Below are positions 38,515 through 47,960 of a stretch of DNA of 64,000 bases, one piece after another (position 1 is the stretch's first letter; every line of letters starts with the position of its first letter). The position numbers and the translations under genes were made by a program. The stretch spans positions 868,001 to 932,000 of the forward strand of contig NZ_JACHIR010000001.1 in NCBI RefSeq assembly GCF_014203355.1. Direction: 5' to 3'. The DNA comes from Kutzneria kofuensis. GTDB lineage: Bacteria; Actinomycetota; Actinomycetes; Mycobacteriales; Pseudonocardiaceae. The notes under the pieces are model-generated. The model was not told the DNA's origin, searched no databases, and worked only from the letters and a program-made list of their open reading frames with translations.

Positions 38515-39870
38515 TCAGAACCCGGCGAGGCCGTTGGGCACGCCGACCCCGGTCGGCGCGTCCCAGCCCTTCTGCGCCGAGCACAGGGCGGGCGTGGCGG
38601 TCGGGCAGACGTGCGCCGGGGCGTTCTGGCCCAGCGTCACGTCGGTGAAGGCGCCCTTGGGCGCGGTGTACAGCGTGTTCGGGCCCATCACCTGCGAGGT
38701 GTGGCCGCCGCGGGCGTACAGGCCGGCGACGAACGGCGACGAGGCGCTGGTGCCGCCCACGAGGATCCAGTTGTACGGCGCGCCGCTGAACGGCGAGTAC
38801 GTGTCGAAGACGGCGACGCCCGTGTTCGGGTCGGCGACCGCGGACACGTCCGAGGAGGCGCGGTGGCCGCCGCAGTTGGCGCTGACGGCCGGCGGGGCGC
38901 CGATCGCGGCGGGCAGGTCGGTCTCGCAGCCGCTGCCGGCGCCGCCCCAGACCACATCGGTGTAGCCGTCGCCGTTCTGGAACAGCGAGGTGCCGCCGAC
39001 GGACACCACCCACGGCAGGTTCTGCGGCCAGCCGGTGTGCACGTTGCCCTCGTAGCCGCTGTCGCCGGAGGACGCCAGCACGGCCATACCGGGGTGGAAC
39101 AGGTCGCGGCCGGCCTGCCCGAACTCGACGTCGGTGTCGCTCGGGTACTGGTAGCTCATGCTGACCGCGGAGGCGCCCAGCTTGGCCGCGGTGTTCACGG
39201 CGTCGCCGAAGTCGGCCATCGCCGCGTCGACGTGCTCCTTGGTGCCGTTGAGCGCGTCGCCGATGGGCAGCTGCAGCTCGATCAGCTTGCACGAGGGGCA
39301 GGCCGCCGAGGCCATGTCCATGTCGAGCGCGGTCTCGACGCCGACCTCTTCCTCGTAGTACGTGTTCGGGAAGTCGGTGGCCGGCGGCAGCGCCGGGCCG
39401 CCGTGCTGGTCGGCGATGGTCAGGCAGCCGCTGGCCACGGTGCAGGCCGGCAGGCCGTACTGGGCCCGGTAGGCGTTGACGTCGGCTTCCAGGTTCGGAT
39501 AGGCGCCGGCGTCGATGATCGCGATCGTGCCCTGGGCGCCGGTCGCGGCGGCGGGCAGGTGGTAGGCGGCGGCGAGGTCGTCGGCGCCGTAACCGGCCGG
39601 AACCGTGGTCGACAGGGGTGTTTTCGACCCGGGTGCGGCGGTGACGAGCTTCGACTGGCAGAAGGCGCAGGGCGCGAGCGTGCCGTGCGACTTCAGCAGG
39701 GTTCCGTTGTGGACCTGGGCCCGGAGGGACTGGACCTGCGGCGTGACGACGTGCGGATCACCGGCCGCCTGCGCGACCTGGCCGAATGCGGACGGCACGA
39801 ATGCGGTGAGCGCGGCGACCACCGCCGCGCCGACGCCGAGCAGGGTTGATCTGACGAACGTTCCCGACAC
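38515..39870 (-). CDS. Sedolisin (S53) serine-carboxyl peptidase, copy 3
   Basis: 451 residues from GTG with AGGAGGACAA just upstream. Signal peptide (LLGVGAAVVAALTAFVPSA, cleavage near AQAAGDPH), short pro-region with a Cys pair, then the catalytic domain. E179 and D183 (VETALDMDM), D270 (SSGDSGYEG) and S375 (GGTSASSPF) complete the active site. Presumably a secreted peptidase. It is the full-length reference for the pseudogene at 37769. Confidence 0.9.
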   Translation of the reverse strand: MSGTFVRSTLLGVGAAVVAALTAFVPSAFGQVAQAAGDPHVVTPQVQSLRAQVHNGTLLKSHGTLAPCAFCQSKLVTAAPGSKTPLSTTVPAGYGADDLAAAYHLPAAATGAQGTIAIIDAGAYPNLEADVNAYRAQYGLPACTVASGCLTIADQHGGPALPPATDFPNTYYEEEVGVETALDMDMASAACPSCKLIELQLPIGDALNGTKEHVDAAMADFGDAVNTAAKLGASAVSMSYQYPSDTDVEFGQAGRDLFHPGMAVLASSGDSGYEGNVHTGWPQNLPWVVSVGGTSLFQNGDGYTDVVWGGAGSGCETDLPAAIGAPPAVSANCGGHRASSDVSAVADPNTGVAVFDTYSPFSGAPYNWILVGGTSASSPFVAGLYARGGHTSQVMGPNTLYTAPKGAFTDVTLGQNAPAHVCPTATPALCSAQKGWDAPTGVGVPNGLAGF

Positions 39871-39941
39871 TTGTCCTCCTGAAATGGAAGAACGCGTCCA
39901 ACATCGGGAGCGTACCCACGCAATTCCACGGTTGACCTATA

Positions 39942-40778
39942 TCAACTATTCACGGAATTCTCTTGTGAATAATTCGTCCAAGTGGCCCACGACGACTGTC
40001 GTGAATCGCCTACGACTGTCCTGAACAAGACAGTGAAGGCATAAGGAACCAGATCCGAACCACGTCTCCACAACCACGGAATGCCCTTGAGCACGAGCCA
40101 CGCCACGTGCTGCCACGGGGCGATCGCGGCGCCGCCGGCGCACTCCATGCTCACCGGTGCTTCGACGACGCAGCCGGCCAGCTCGAGTTCGTCGGCGAAG
40201 CCCTGGGCGAGCATCCGGTGCCCCAGTTCGGACGGGTGCAGCCGGTCCACGCTCCACGCCGCCAGGTCGTAGGCGCCGGGCAGCGAGTCCAGGTCGACGC
40301 AGCCGATGCCGCGGGCCACCACGACGGACGTGATCACGGCGTTGAGCTCGTCCACCCGGCGGCGCAGCGCGCGACGCAGCGGCGCCGGCAGCCGGAACAC
40401 TCGGGCGTGGTCGTGGTAGCTGGCCAGCACCACCACCGCGCCGACGTCGAGCACCTTGCCCACCACGTGGTCGAGGTCGGCGCGCAGTCGCGCCGGATCG
40501 AAGTCCGAGCGCATCGTGTCGTTCATGCCGGCGACGATCACCACCGCGTCCGGCCGCAGCGCCGCCGCCATCGGCAACTGCTCGTGCCGCACCGTGCCGA
40601 TCCGGGCCCCGGTGCGGGACAGGTTCGTCAGGTCGCAGCCGCCGAGCGCGTCGGCCAGCAGCGGGCCGAAGCCACGCCAGCCGCCGCCGGGCAGCGGATC
40701 ACCGAGTCCGACGCTGGTGGAATCCCCGAGCACCACGAGCCGTCCGACCGCACGCCGGGCGGGCACGCTCTCCGACAT
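39942..40778 (-). CDS. SGNH/GDSL-family hydrolase
   Basis: 278 residues from MSESVPARRAVGRL. Block I VVLGDSTSVGLGD holds the serine, GMNDT is block III, and SVDRLHPSELGH gives the Asp-His pair. No signal peptide, so intracellular unless the longer start (40817) matters. Likely an esterase or deacetylase; substrate unknown. The C-terminal 60 residues are hydrophobic/aromatic (WQHVAWLVLKGIPWLW) and may touch the membrane. Confidence 0.83.
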   Translation of the reverse strand: MSESVPARRAVGRLVVLGDSTSVGLGDPLPGGGWRGFGPLLADALGGCDLTNLSRTGARIGTVRHEQLPMAAALRPDAVVIVAGMNDTMRSDFDPARLRADLDHVVGKVLDVGAVVVLASYHDHARVFRLPAPLRRALRRRVDELNAVITSVVVARGIGCVDLDSLPGAYDLAAWSVDRLHPSELGHRMLAQGFADELELAGCVVEAPVSMECAGGAAIAPWQHVAWLVLKGIPWLWRRGSDLVPYAFTVLFRTVVGDSRQSSWATWTNYSQENSVNS

Positions 40779-40877
40779 CGCCTGAACCGTCACCCGTCCA
40801 CGATCACCCGCGGACAATCACTCCCGGTGATGGCCGGGTGGCGGGCCGGGGACGGGTGGGCGAACAGTGCTGTTTGG

Positions 40878-40908
40878 CGCGCGGCTCGGCCCCTTCGGGG
40901 CCTCGCGC
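40878..40908. terminator. Hairpin between the SGNH and phosphotransferase genes
   Basis: GGCCCC-TTC-GGGGCC core extended by imperfect GCGCG pairing, 25-55 bp after the phosphotransferase stop (minus strand). On the minus strand it is followed by CAAACAG rather than a T-run. Confidence 0.55.
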
Positions 40909-40932
40909 CTCCTGGGTACCGGCGAGGGTCGG

Positions 40933-42138
40933 TCAGCTGAACGCGGGGAACAGCGGGAGATGCACCGCCTCCGCGCCGTACTGCTCGGCGATCGCGGCGG
41001 CGACCTGGTCGGCGTGCTCGGCGACCGCCGGCGCCTTCAACCGCCCGGCGTCGTCGCGCAGCCGCTGCCACCGGGCGTGCAGCGCGCTGCTGCGCCGGGG
41101 CGAAGCCAACCGGTTGGTGATCGGCCCGTCCGGCACGCCCGGCCGCGGCAGGTACATCCACGTGGACAGCCACACCCACAGCAGCTGGCCGTGCAGCAGC
41201 TTGGGCATCAGCACCTCGTCGTCGTCCAGATCGGGGAAGACGGGGCTGACCTCGGCCCGCCAGGCCGCGACCATCGCCTCGGTCATGCCGTTGGGCAGCC
41301 GGAACGAGCAGCCGCACAGCGGGAACGGGATGCGCAGCGCGGCGGCGTCCAGGGCGACGTCACGCACGCAGCCGCCCTCGAAGTCCAGCACCCGCAAGCC
41401 CTTGCCGGTGATGAGGTTGTTGTCGGCGCACGCATCGGACGGGCTGAACGCCCGGTGCTGGGTGCTGGTCAGCAGCCGACCGCCCTCACGGGCGTGCCCG
41501 AGCGCCTCGGCGCCGATGGTCACGCCGAGCAACGTCTCCAGCATCTCCGGCAGCTCGGCCAGCGCCACCTTCGCCTTGCGCGCCAGCGGATCCTGCCCCG
41601 GGCGGCCGCCGAGCCGCCGGGTCAGCGCGTCGAAGTCGGCCTCGCGGCCGGCGGTGGTGGCGTGCAGCCGGCCGAGCGCCCGCGCCCACGCCAGCAGCGC
41701 CCGCTCCGCGCTGCGCGCGTCGTGATCGAGCAGCTTGTCGGCCAGGGTCGGGACGCGGCCGAGATCCTCCAGCACGATCACCCGCTTGGCGCCGTCGTGG
41801 GCGATCAGCTCCGGACAGATCCGGTCGTCCTGGCCCAGCGCGGTGAACAGCTGGTAGCTGACGGCCTCGTGCGGGAACGGGTCGATCAGCTCGCCGACCG
41901 GCGGCTCCGCGTAGCTCTTCACGACCAGCGTACGCGGTAGCGAGAACGGCGTCGACGCCACCCGCACCCGCAGCACGGTGGACTTGCCGCTGCCGCGCAG
42001 GTCCTCGGGGTCCGCCAGTCTGATCGACGCCCCGAATCGCCTGGTGAGCACTGACTCGGCGGCCGCGACGGTCGCCAGGACCTCGTTGTCCGCTGCCCCG
42101 GCGGCGTTGGCGGGGCCAGCGGTGGTCTCCACGCTCAT
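40933..42138 (-). CDS. Aminoglycoside phosphotransferase-like kinase
   Basis: 401 residues from MSVETTAGP. Protein-kinase-like fold: RTLVVKSYAE (ATP-binding Lys), VIVLEDLGRVP (hinge), SPSDACADNNL (catalytic-loop Asp and Asn; the usual His is replaced) and VLDFEGGCVRDV in place of the DFG/DxD metal site. Such proteins phosphorylate small molecules or are choline-kinase-like; the substrate is unknown. It lies next to aspS on the same strand. Confidence 0.72.
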   Translation of the reverse strand: MSVETTAGPANAAGAADNEVLATVAAAESVLTRRFGASIRLADPEDLRGSGKSTVLRVRVASTPFSLPRTLVVKSYAEPPVGELIDPFPHEAVSYQLFTALGQDDRICPELIAHDGAKRVIVLEDLGRVPTLADKLLDHDARSAERALLAWARALGRLHATTAGREADFDALTRRLGGRPGQDPLARKAKVALAELPEMLETLLGVTIGAEALGHAREGGRLLTSTQHRAFSPSDACADNNLITGKGLRVLDFEGGCVRDVALDAAALRIPFPLCGCSFRLPNGMTEAMVAAWRAEVSPVFPDLDDDEVLMPKLLHGQLLWVWLSTWMYLPRPGVPDGPITNRLASPRRSSALHARWQRLRDDAGRLKAPAVAEHADQVAAAIAEQYGAEAVHLPLFPAFS

Positions 42139-42314
42139 CCCTTCCGACCCTACTCCTTCGAGTGCACGGCACGTCCACACGATCGGCACAATCGGCTACC
42201 AGGAGCAGTCGCTGCGCCCGTCATGTTCGAGCATCACCGCGCTGGAATACGGCTTGGTAACGGGTTGGTGCCGCCGGGGGACGCCTGAACGGGTACCCAC
42301 TGACGGAGTAGTGG

Positions 42315-44099
42315 TCAGGCCTTCGCCGCCTCGCCCTTCACGACCGGCTTGGCGTCCACGCCGGCCTCCTTGCGCTGCTGCGCGGTGATCGGCGCGGGCG
42401 CGGCCGTCAGCGGGTCGTAGCCGCCGCCGGACTTGGGGAACGCGATGACCTCACGGATCGAGTCGGCGCCGGCCAGCAGCATGACGATGCGATCCCAGCC
42501 GAAGGCGATGCCGCCGTGCGGCGGGGCGCCGTACTTGAACGCCTCCAGCAGGAAGCCGAACTTCTCCTCGGCCTCCGCCTCGCCGAGGCCCATCACCGCG
42601 AACACGCGCTTCTGCACGTCGGGGCGGTGGATACGGATGGAGCCGCCGCCGATCTCGTTGCCGTTGCAGACGATGTCGTAGGCGTAGGCCAGCGCCTTGC
42701 CCGGGTCCTCCTCGAAGCGGTCGATCCACTCCGGGGTGGGCGAGGTGAAGGCGTGGTGCACCGCGGTCCACTTGCCGCTGCCCACCGCGACGTCGTCGCC
42801 GATCTTGTCGACCGACTCGAACAGCGGGGCGTCGACGACCCAGACGAACGACCAGGCGGACTCGTCGATCAGGCCGACGCGGCGGCCGATCTCCAGCCGG
42901 GCCGCGCCGAGCAGCGCCCGGGCGTCGGACGGGTCGCCGGCGGCGAAGAAGATGCAGTCGCCGGGGTTGGCGCCGGCGGCCTTGGCCAGGCCCTCGCGCT
43001 CGGTGTCGGACAGGTTCTTGGCGACGGGGCCGCCGAGCGTGCCGTCCTCGGCGACGAGCACGTAGGCCAGGCCCTTGGCGCCGCGCTGCTTGGCCCAGTC
43101 CTGCCAGGCGTCGAGCGTGCGGCGGGGCTGGTCGGCGCCGCCGGGCATGACCACCGCGCCCACGTACGGGGCCTTGAACACCCGGAACGGGGTGTCCTTG
43201 AAGTACTCGGTGAGCTCGGTCAGCTCCAGGCCGAAGCGCAGGTCCGGCTTGTCGGTGCCGTAGCGGGCCATCGCGTCGGCGTAGGTCATGCGCGGGATCG
43301 CGCCCTCGATGGCGTGGCCGGCCAGCTCGCTCCACAGCGCCTTGACCACGGCCTCGCCGAGCTCGATGACGTCGTCCTGCTCGACGAAGCTCATCTCGAT
43401 GTCGAGCTGGGTGAACTCGGGCTGCCGGTCGGCGCGGAAGTCCTCGTCCCGGTAGCAGCGGGCGATCTGGTAGTAGCGCTCCATGCCGGCGACCATCAGC
43501 AGCTGCTTGAACAGCTGGGGCGACTGCGGCAGCGCGTACCAGGAGCCGGGCTGCAGGCGGGCCGGCACCAGGAAGTCGCGCGCGCCCTCGGGGGTGGAGC
43601 GGGTCAGCGTCGGCGTCTCGATCTCGACGAAGTCGCGCTCGTCCAGCACGCGGCGGGCGATCCGGCTGGCCTGGCTGCGCATCCGGATGGCGCGGGCGGG
43701 GCCGCTGCGGCGCAGGTCGAGGTAGCGGTGGCGCAGCCGCGCCTCCTCGCCGACCTCCAGGTTGTCGTCCAGCTGGAACGGCAGCGGCGCGGCCTCGGAC
43801 AGCACCTCGAACGCGGTGACCGTGACCTCGATGTCGCCGGTGGCGATGTCCGGGTTCTCGTTGCCCTCGGGGCGGCGCACGACCTCGCCGGTGACCTTGA
43901 GGCAGTACTCGGCGCGCAGCCGGTGCGCGCGCTCGGCCATCTCGCCCTCGCGGAACACGACCTGGGCGACGCCGGAGGCGTCCCGCAGGTCGATGAAGAT
44001 GACGCCACCGTGATCGCGCCGGCGCGCCACCCACCCGGTCAGGGTGACGGACTGCCCGGCCTGCTCGGCCCGGAGCGTCCCGGCCTCGTGCGTGCGCAT
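42315..44099 (-). CDS. aspS: Aspartyl-tRNA synthetase
   Basis: 594 residues from [17 protein letters not shown]-fold anticodon domain, class II core (motif 2 [20 protein letters not shown], motif 3 [13 protein letters not shown]) and the bacterial GAD insert. In actinobacteria it may be non-discriminating (Asp/Asn), which cannot be read here. AGGAG lies 13 nt upstream of the ATG, or 10 nt upstream of the adjacent GTG (44102). Divergent from the chitinase at 44314. Confidence 0.96.
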   Translation of the reverse strand: MRTHEAGTLRAEQAGQSVTLTGWVARRRDHGGVIFIDLRDASGVAQVVFREGEMAERAHRLRAEYCLKVTGEVVRRPEGNENPDIATGDIEVTVTAFEVLSEAAPLPFQLDDNLEVGEEARLRHRYLDLRRSGPARAIRMRSQASRIARRVLDERDFVEIETPTLTRSTPEGARDFLVPARLQPGSWYALPQSPQLFKQLLMVAGMERYYQIARCYRDEDFRADRQPEFTQLDIEMSFVEQDDVIELGEAVVKALWSELAGHAIEGAIPRMTYADAMARYGTDKPDLRFGLELTELTEYFKDTPFRVFKAPYVGAVVMPGGADQPRRTLDAWQDWAKQRGAKGLAYVLVAEDGTLGGPVAKNLSDTEREGLAKAAGANPGDCIFFAAGDPSDARALLGAARLEIGRRVGLIDESAWSFVWVVDAPLFESVDKIGDDVAVGSGKWTAVHHAFTSPTPEWIDRFEEDPGKALAYAYDIVCNGNEIGGGSIRIHRPDVQKRVFAVMGLGEAEAEEKFGFLLEAFKYGAPPHGGIAFGWDRIVMLLAGADSIREVIAFPKSGGGYDPLTAAPAPITAQQRKEAGVDAKPVVKGEAAKA

Positions 44100-44186
44100 C
44101 ACGGGTACAGCACTCCTCATACGGTGGACGTTTCGGTCACCGGACAGGTTAGCCAACCTCGCCGAACGCCTTTCCCCGCGGTGCCG

Positions 44187-44215
44187 TTGACGAAGTGGTC
44201 CAGACCACCTACGGT
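44187..44215 (+). promoter_or_regulatory. Chitinase promoter with dre in the -35/-10 spacer
   Basis: -35 TTGACG (44187-44192), a 17-bp spacer and -10 TACGGT (44210-44215). The spacer holds AGTGGTCCAGACCACC (44194-44209), 13 of 16 to the dre consensus with inverted arms GTGGTC/GACCAC. Binding of DasR here would directly exclude RNA polymerase. The chitinase ATG is 98 bp downstream. Confidence 0.85.
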
Positions 44216-44313
44216 GATGGACGGCACACGCTTTGTCCCTTTTCACCGGCTCCCGCACGGGCCCTCGCCGCCGCCCCGTGCCGGCGCCCTCCTGCGGATA
44301 CAGGGAGAAACGC

Positions 44314-45549
44314 ATGGCAATGTTCGGAAAGCGGCGGCTCATGGCGGGCGCCGCCGCGCTGGTCGGCCTGGTGGCCGCCTCACTCGTGGGCACGGCGCCT
44401 GCTTCCACCGCTGAGCCGGTCTCAACCTCGGCCCTGGCCGCCGGCACGACCATGGTCGGCTACTTCACCAACTGGGGCATCTACGACCGCGGGTACCAGG
44501 TGAAGAACCTGGAGACCAGCGGCACCGCGGCCAAGCTGAACGTCATCAACTACGCGTTCGGCAGCACCGCCAACGGCCAGTGCTCGCTCACCGACGCCTA
44601 CGCCGACTACCAGAAGGTGTTCGACGCCGGCAGCAGCGTGGACGGCAAGGCCGACACCGGCCCGCTGTACGGCAACTTCGGCCAGCTGCGCAAGCTGAAG
44701 AAGATGCACCCCGGCCTGAAGGTGGTGTTCTCGGTCGGCGGCTGGACGCTGTCCGGCGGCTTCACCCAGGCCGCGAAGAACCCGGCGGCGTTCGCCTCGT
44801 CCTGCTACAGCATGGTGAAGGACTCGCGCTGGGCCGACGTCTTCGACGGCATCGACCTCGACTGGGAGTACCCGAACGCCTGCGGCCTGAGCTGCGACAC
44901 CAGCGGCGCGGCGGCGTTCAGGAACGTGCTGTCGGCGGTGCGGTCCAAGTTCGGCTCCGGCGCGCTGGTGACCGCCGCGATCACGGCCGACGGCACCAGC
45001 GGCGGCAAGATCGACGCCGCCGACTACGCCGGCGCCGCGCAGTACGTGAACTGGTACAACGTGATGACCTACGACTACTTCGGCGCCTGGGCCCCGACCG
45101 GGCCGACCGCCCCGAACGCGCCGCTGACCACGTACTCCGGCATCCCGACCGCCGGCTTCTACGCCGACGCGGCGATCCAGAAGCTGAAGGGCAAGGGCAT
45201 CGCGTCGTCCAAGCTGCTGCTGGGCATCGGCTTCTACGGCCGCGGCTGGACCGGCGTCACCCAGGCCGCGCCCGGCGGCACGGCCACCGGCGCCGCGCCG
45301 GGCAAGTACGAGGCCGGCATCCAGGACTACAAGCTGCTCAAGACGTCCTGCCCGGCCACCGGAACCGTCGCCGGCACCGCCTACGCCAAGTGCGGCAGCC
45401 AGTGGTGGAGCTACGACACGCCGTCCACCGTCAAGGGCAAGATGAGCTACGCCAGGACCCAGGGCCTGGGCGGCGCGTTCTTCTGGTCCGCCGACGGCGA
45501 CACCAGCAACGGCGAGTTGGCCTCCGCGATGCGTGGCGGCCTGGGCTGA
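44314..45549 (+). CDS. Secreted GH18 chitinase
   Basis: 411 residues. Signal peptide ([18 protein letters not shown], cleavage around ASTAEP), then a compact GH18 barrel. Catalytic motif [10 protein letters not shown] puts the acid at E185; [26 protein letters not shown] and [11 protein letters not shown] are typical of the ChiC/ChiD-like actinomycete enzymes. No carbohydrate-binding module. GGGAGAAACGC precedes the ATG; ATG 44320 is an alternative. Controlled by the dre promoter above. Confidence 0.94.
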   Translation: MAMFGKRRLMAGAAALVGLVAASLVGTAPASTAEPVSTSALAAGTTMVGYFTNWGIYDRGYQVKNLETSGTAAKLNVINYAFGSTANGQCSLTDAYADYQKVFDAGSSVDGKADTGPLYGNFGQLRKLKKMHPGLKVVFSVGGWTLSGGFTQAAKNPAAFASSCYSMVKDSRWADVFDGIDLDWEYPNACGLSCDTSGAAAFRNVLSAVRSKFGSGALVTAAITADGTSGGKIDAADYAGAAQYVNWYNVMTYDYFGAWAPTGPTAPNAPLTTYSGIPTAGFYADAAIQKLKGKGIASSKLLLGIGFYGRGWTGVTQAAPGGTATGAAPGKYEAGIQDYKLLKTSCPATGTVAGTAYAKCGSQWWSYDTPSTVKGKMSYARTQGLGGAFFWSADGDTSNGELASAMRGGLG

Positions 45550-45562
45550 ACTGATTAGGCCA

Positions 45563-45588
45563 CCCCGGGCGCATTCCTGCGCCCGGGG
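45563..45588. terminator. Terminator of the second chitinase gene
   Basis: Perfect 11-bp stem CCCCGGGCGCA / TGCGCCCGGGG with loop TTCC, 14 nt after the stop codon. Confidence 0.88.
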
Positions 45589-45648
45589 TAACGCCTTGTG
45601 TTGTCGCGCCGACCTTGCTGCCGAGTCAGCGGATGATCGGCAGGCGCG

Positions 45649-46332
45649 ATGGACCCGGGCGATGTCACGAACTCCATGGACGGCAAGGCGAACAACGTCG
45701 TCCAGGCGCACACCGTGCACGGCGGCGTGCACATCACCGAGGCGCGGCGGCACGCCGTCCGCAACGCGATCCTCGTGGCGCTCATCGTGTTGGGCACCGG
45801 CGGCGGCATGTGGCTGATGATCGCCAACCGGCCGACCGGCTCTGCCCCGCCGCCGTCGCCGACGCCGACGACACCGCCGGCGGAGCCCCAGAACGCCAGG
45901 TCGGTCCAGCAGTGCGAGGCGCTGCACCACATGTCGTCGCAGCACACCCTGATCAAGGTCTCCGACACCGCTCGCGCGTACAACTCCTGCGCGTGGCCCG
46001 CGCCGTCCTTCGCCGACGCCGACGGCTTCACCCAGATCAACGTCGTGACCGTGGCGGGGCCGGGCGAGTACGAGGCGTCCGACGCCACCGAGGTGGACCG
46101 GATCACCGGACCGTGCAGGGAGTTCAGGCTCACCTACGACTTCGGCTACCAGGGGGAGCTGCAGCACAAGGCGCCGTTCACCGCGCCGCCGGGCATGGTG
46201 ACGGACCTGGACCAGCCCGGCTCGAACTGGTCGCCGGGCGTGACCGCGCTCAGCTTCTACCCGTCCCGCAACGAGGTCGATGTCGTGCACAACGGCCACA
46301 ACATCGTCTCCGACGTCGCCTGCTCCGGCTGA
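45649..46332 (+). CDS. Single-pass membrane protein with RHIM/BASS-like N-terminal motif
   Basis: 227 residues. Residues 7-30 (NSMDGKANNVVQAHTVHGGV followed by HIT) fit the G-x-VVQA-x-x-(I/V)-x-GGVHI pattern of bacterial amyloid signalling (RHIM-like) motifs found in NLR-type and effector proteins (literature knowledge). A membrane helix follows (about 41-59), then a Pro-rich linker and an extracytoplasmic domain with four Cys (about 89, 113, 156, 225), DUF3558-like in look. Topology would place the motif in the cytosol. Ends at the convergent ArsR-like gene. Function unknown. Confidence 0.6.
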   Translation: MDPGDVTNSMDGKANNVVQAHTVHGGVHITEARRHAVRNAILVALIVLGTGGGMWLMIANRPTGSAPPPSPTPTTPPAEPQNARSVQQCEALHHMSSQHTLIKVSDTARAYNSCAWPAPSFADADGFTQINVVTVAGPGEYEASDATEVDRITGPCREFRLTYDFGYQGELQHKAPFTAPPGMVTDLDQPGSNWSPGVTALSFYPSRNEVDVVHNGHNIVSDVACSG

Positions 46333-46335
46333 GGT

Positions 46336-46860
46336 TCACCCGTCGGTGGGAAGAGCCTCGCCGGGGAACAGGATGGGGCTCAGCAGGTAGCGGGACCGGT
46401 CGCCGCCCGGACCGTTGCCCAGTCGGGGGACGATCACCTTGCGCAGGTCGGCGATCAGCTCTTCGAGCTCCGGCCGGCTGAGCCAGATCGCGTGCTGCCG
46501 GAAGCCGACGAGGTCCGCGGTCGGGTCGACGCCGTCGCGGTCGAGGTAGGCCGTGAACTCCGCCAGCAGCGTGGCCATCGCCAGGTCGAAGCCGCGGCGG
46601 TAGTCGTCGACGGTGAGGTCCTCGGTGTCGATGGTCGCGTCGCGCAGGCGGAAGGTCCGCTCGACCGCGCCGCGAACCCGGCGCTCCTCGGCGACTTCCA
46701 GGACTTCGCCGGCGGCAAGGGCTTCGACGTGCCGGTACACCATTGCCTTCGACACGTCCGGCAGCAGCTCGCACAGCCGGCCCGTGGTCAGCGCCCGCCC
46801 GCGCAGGGCGTGCACGATCCGCATCCGAACGGGGTGGGCCAGCAATTCCCTCGCGGTCAC
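46336..46860 (-). CDS. ArsR-like winged-helix regulator
   Basis: 174 residues from GTG. Winged helix in the first 75 residues: LLAHPVRMRIVHALRGRALT, SKAMVYRHVEALAAGEVLEV. The C-terminal part (FDLAMATLLAEFTAYLDRDG) is helical and of unknown ligand. Divergent from an alpha/beta hydrolase gene with a shared inverted repeat, so it likely controls that gene. Confidence 0.8.
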   Translation of the reverse strand: MTARELLAHPVRMRIVHALRGRALTTGRLCELLPDVSKAMVYRHVEALAAGEVLEVAEERRVRGAVERTFRLRDATIDTEDLTVDDYRRGFDLAMATLLAEFTAYLDRDGVDPTADLVGFRQHAIWLSRPELEELIADLRKVIVPRLGNGPGGDRSRYLLSPILFPGEALPTDG

Positions 46861-46869
46861 GGCGCAATG

Positions 46870-46905
46870 TTCTCACACCATGCTACCGTTCGCACATGTT
46901 GAGAA
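46870..46905. promoter_or_regulatory. Inverted repeat in the divergent ArsR-like/hydrolase promoter
   Basis: TTCTCA (46870-46875) and TGAGAA (46900-46905), 24 bp apart, span the hydrolase start. TACCGT (about 46884-46889) could be the -10, giving a leaderless hydrolase mRNA from ATG 46896. Operator role inferred. Confidence 0.45.
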
Positions 46906-47960
46906 CGGTGCTGGATCTCGCCGCCGCCGGGCGCTTCGAGGAACTGGCCGACCTGTTCGCGCCGGAGTTGCGGGCGGCGGCCTCGGCGGACATGGTTCGA
47001 CTGGCCTGGGCCAAGGAGGTGGGCGAGCTTCGGTCTATCGGGGAGCCGGTCAGCCTCGGCTCCCGAAGGTTCGGCGTGCGCCTCAACGGGGACATCGATC
47101 TGTTCGCGTCCTTCGACGAACAGGGCCGGGTGACCGGGTTGCGGCTGGCCGCCGCGGCGGAGTGGACGCCGCCGCCCTACGCCAAGCCCCGACGCTTCAC
47201 CGAACAGGTGGTGCACGTCGGCACCCGGCCCGGCACGTTGACGCTGCCGCGCAAGGGAAACAAGGTCGGGGTGGTGCTGCTGAGCGGCGGCGGACCGTTC
47301 GACCGGGACGGCACGGCCGGGGCGATGAAGCCACTGAAGGACCTGGCCTGGGGCCTGGCCGGCCAAGGCATCGCGTCGGTGCGGTTCGACAAGCCCGTGG
47401 ACGCGCCGACGCTGACCGAGGAGTACGTGCCACACGCGGTCGCGGGCGTGGAAATCCTTTCGCGGCATGCGGATCGGGTGTACGTGGTGGGGCACAGCGC
47501 GGGCGGCAAGGTTGCACCCAAGGTCGCCTTGGTTGCACCGGCGGTGGCCGGTCTGGTGTTGCTGGCGGCCGACACCCAGCCGATGACCGATGCCGCCGTA
47601 CGCGTGGGAAAGCGCCTCGGGCAGGACCTCAGCGAAATCGCCCAGCGAACCGCCGACGTCACCCCGGACACTCCGGCGAGCGAGCTGCTGTTCGGCTTCC
47701 CGGCCACGTATTGGCTGGAGCTCAAGGAGTACGACCAGGTGGCAGCCGCCATCGAAGCGGACCGGCCGATGCTGGTGCTCCAAGGCGGCCGGGACTACCA
47801 GGTGACCGTCGAGGACGACCTTCCGGCGTGGCGGCGGGTGCCGCGAGCGGAGATCCGGATCCACCCGGACGCCGACCACATGTTCTTCCCCAGCAACGGA
47901 TCCCACGTGATGGCGGAGGTGGTGGACGACATCGCTCAGTTCACCCTTCGCCGCGAATAG
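46896..47960 (+). CDS. Alpha/beta hydrolase with DUF3887-like N-domain
   Basis: 354 residues. N-terminal about 90 residues form a small alpha-beta domain (LDLAAAGRFEELADLFAPEL) like DUF3887. The hydrolase domain has VGVVLLSGGGPFDRDG (oxyanion), VYVVGHSAGGKVAPK (GHSAG nucleophile), MLVLQGGRDYQVT (Asp) and PDADHMFF (His). Cytosolic; substrate unknown. Its 3' end overlaps the IclR gene by 25 bp, tail to tail. Confidence 0.83.
   Translation: MLRTVLDLAAAGRFEELADLFAPELRAAASADMVRLAWAKEVGELRSIGEPVSLGSRRFGVRLNGDIDLFASFDEQGRVTGLRLAAAAEWTPPPYAKPRRFTEQVVHVGTRPGTLTLPRKGNKVGVVLLSGGGPFDRDGTAGAMKPLKDLAWGLAGQGIASVRFDKPVDAPTLTEEYVPHAVAGVEILSRHADRVYVVGHSAGGKVAPKVALVAPAVAGLVLLAADTQPMTDAAVRVGKRLGQDLSEIAQRTADVTPDTPASELLFGFPATYWLELKEYDQVAAAIEADRPMLVLQGGRDYQVTVEDDLPAWRRVPRAEIRIHPDADHMFFPSNGSHVMAEVVDDIAQFTLRRE

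Noticed and set aside
42223-42288. 21-codon ORF upstream of the phosphotransferase gene
   Set aside because: No ribosome binding site, no partner gene, and short enough to occur by chance.
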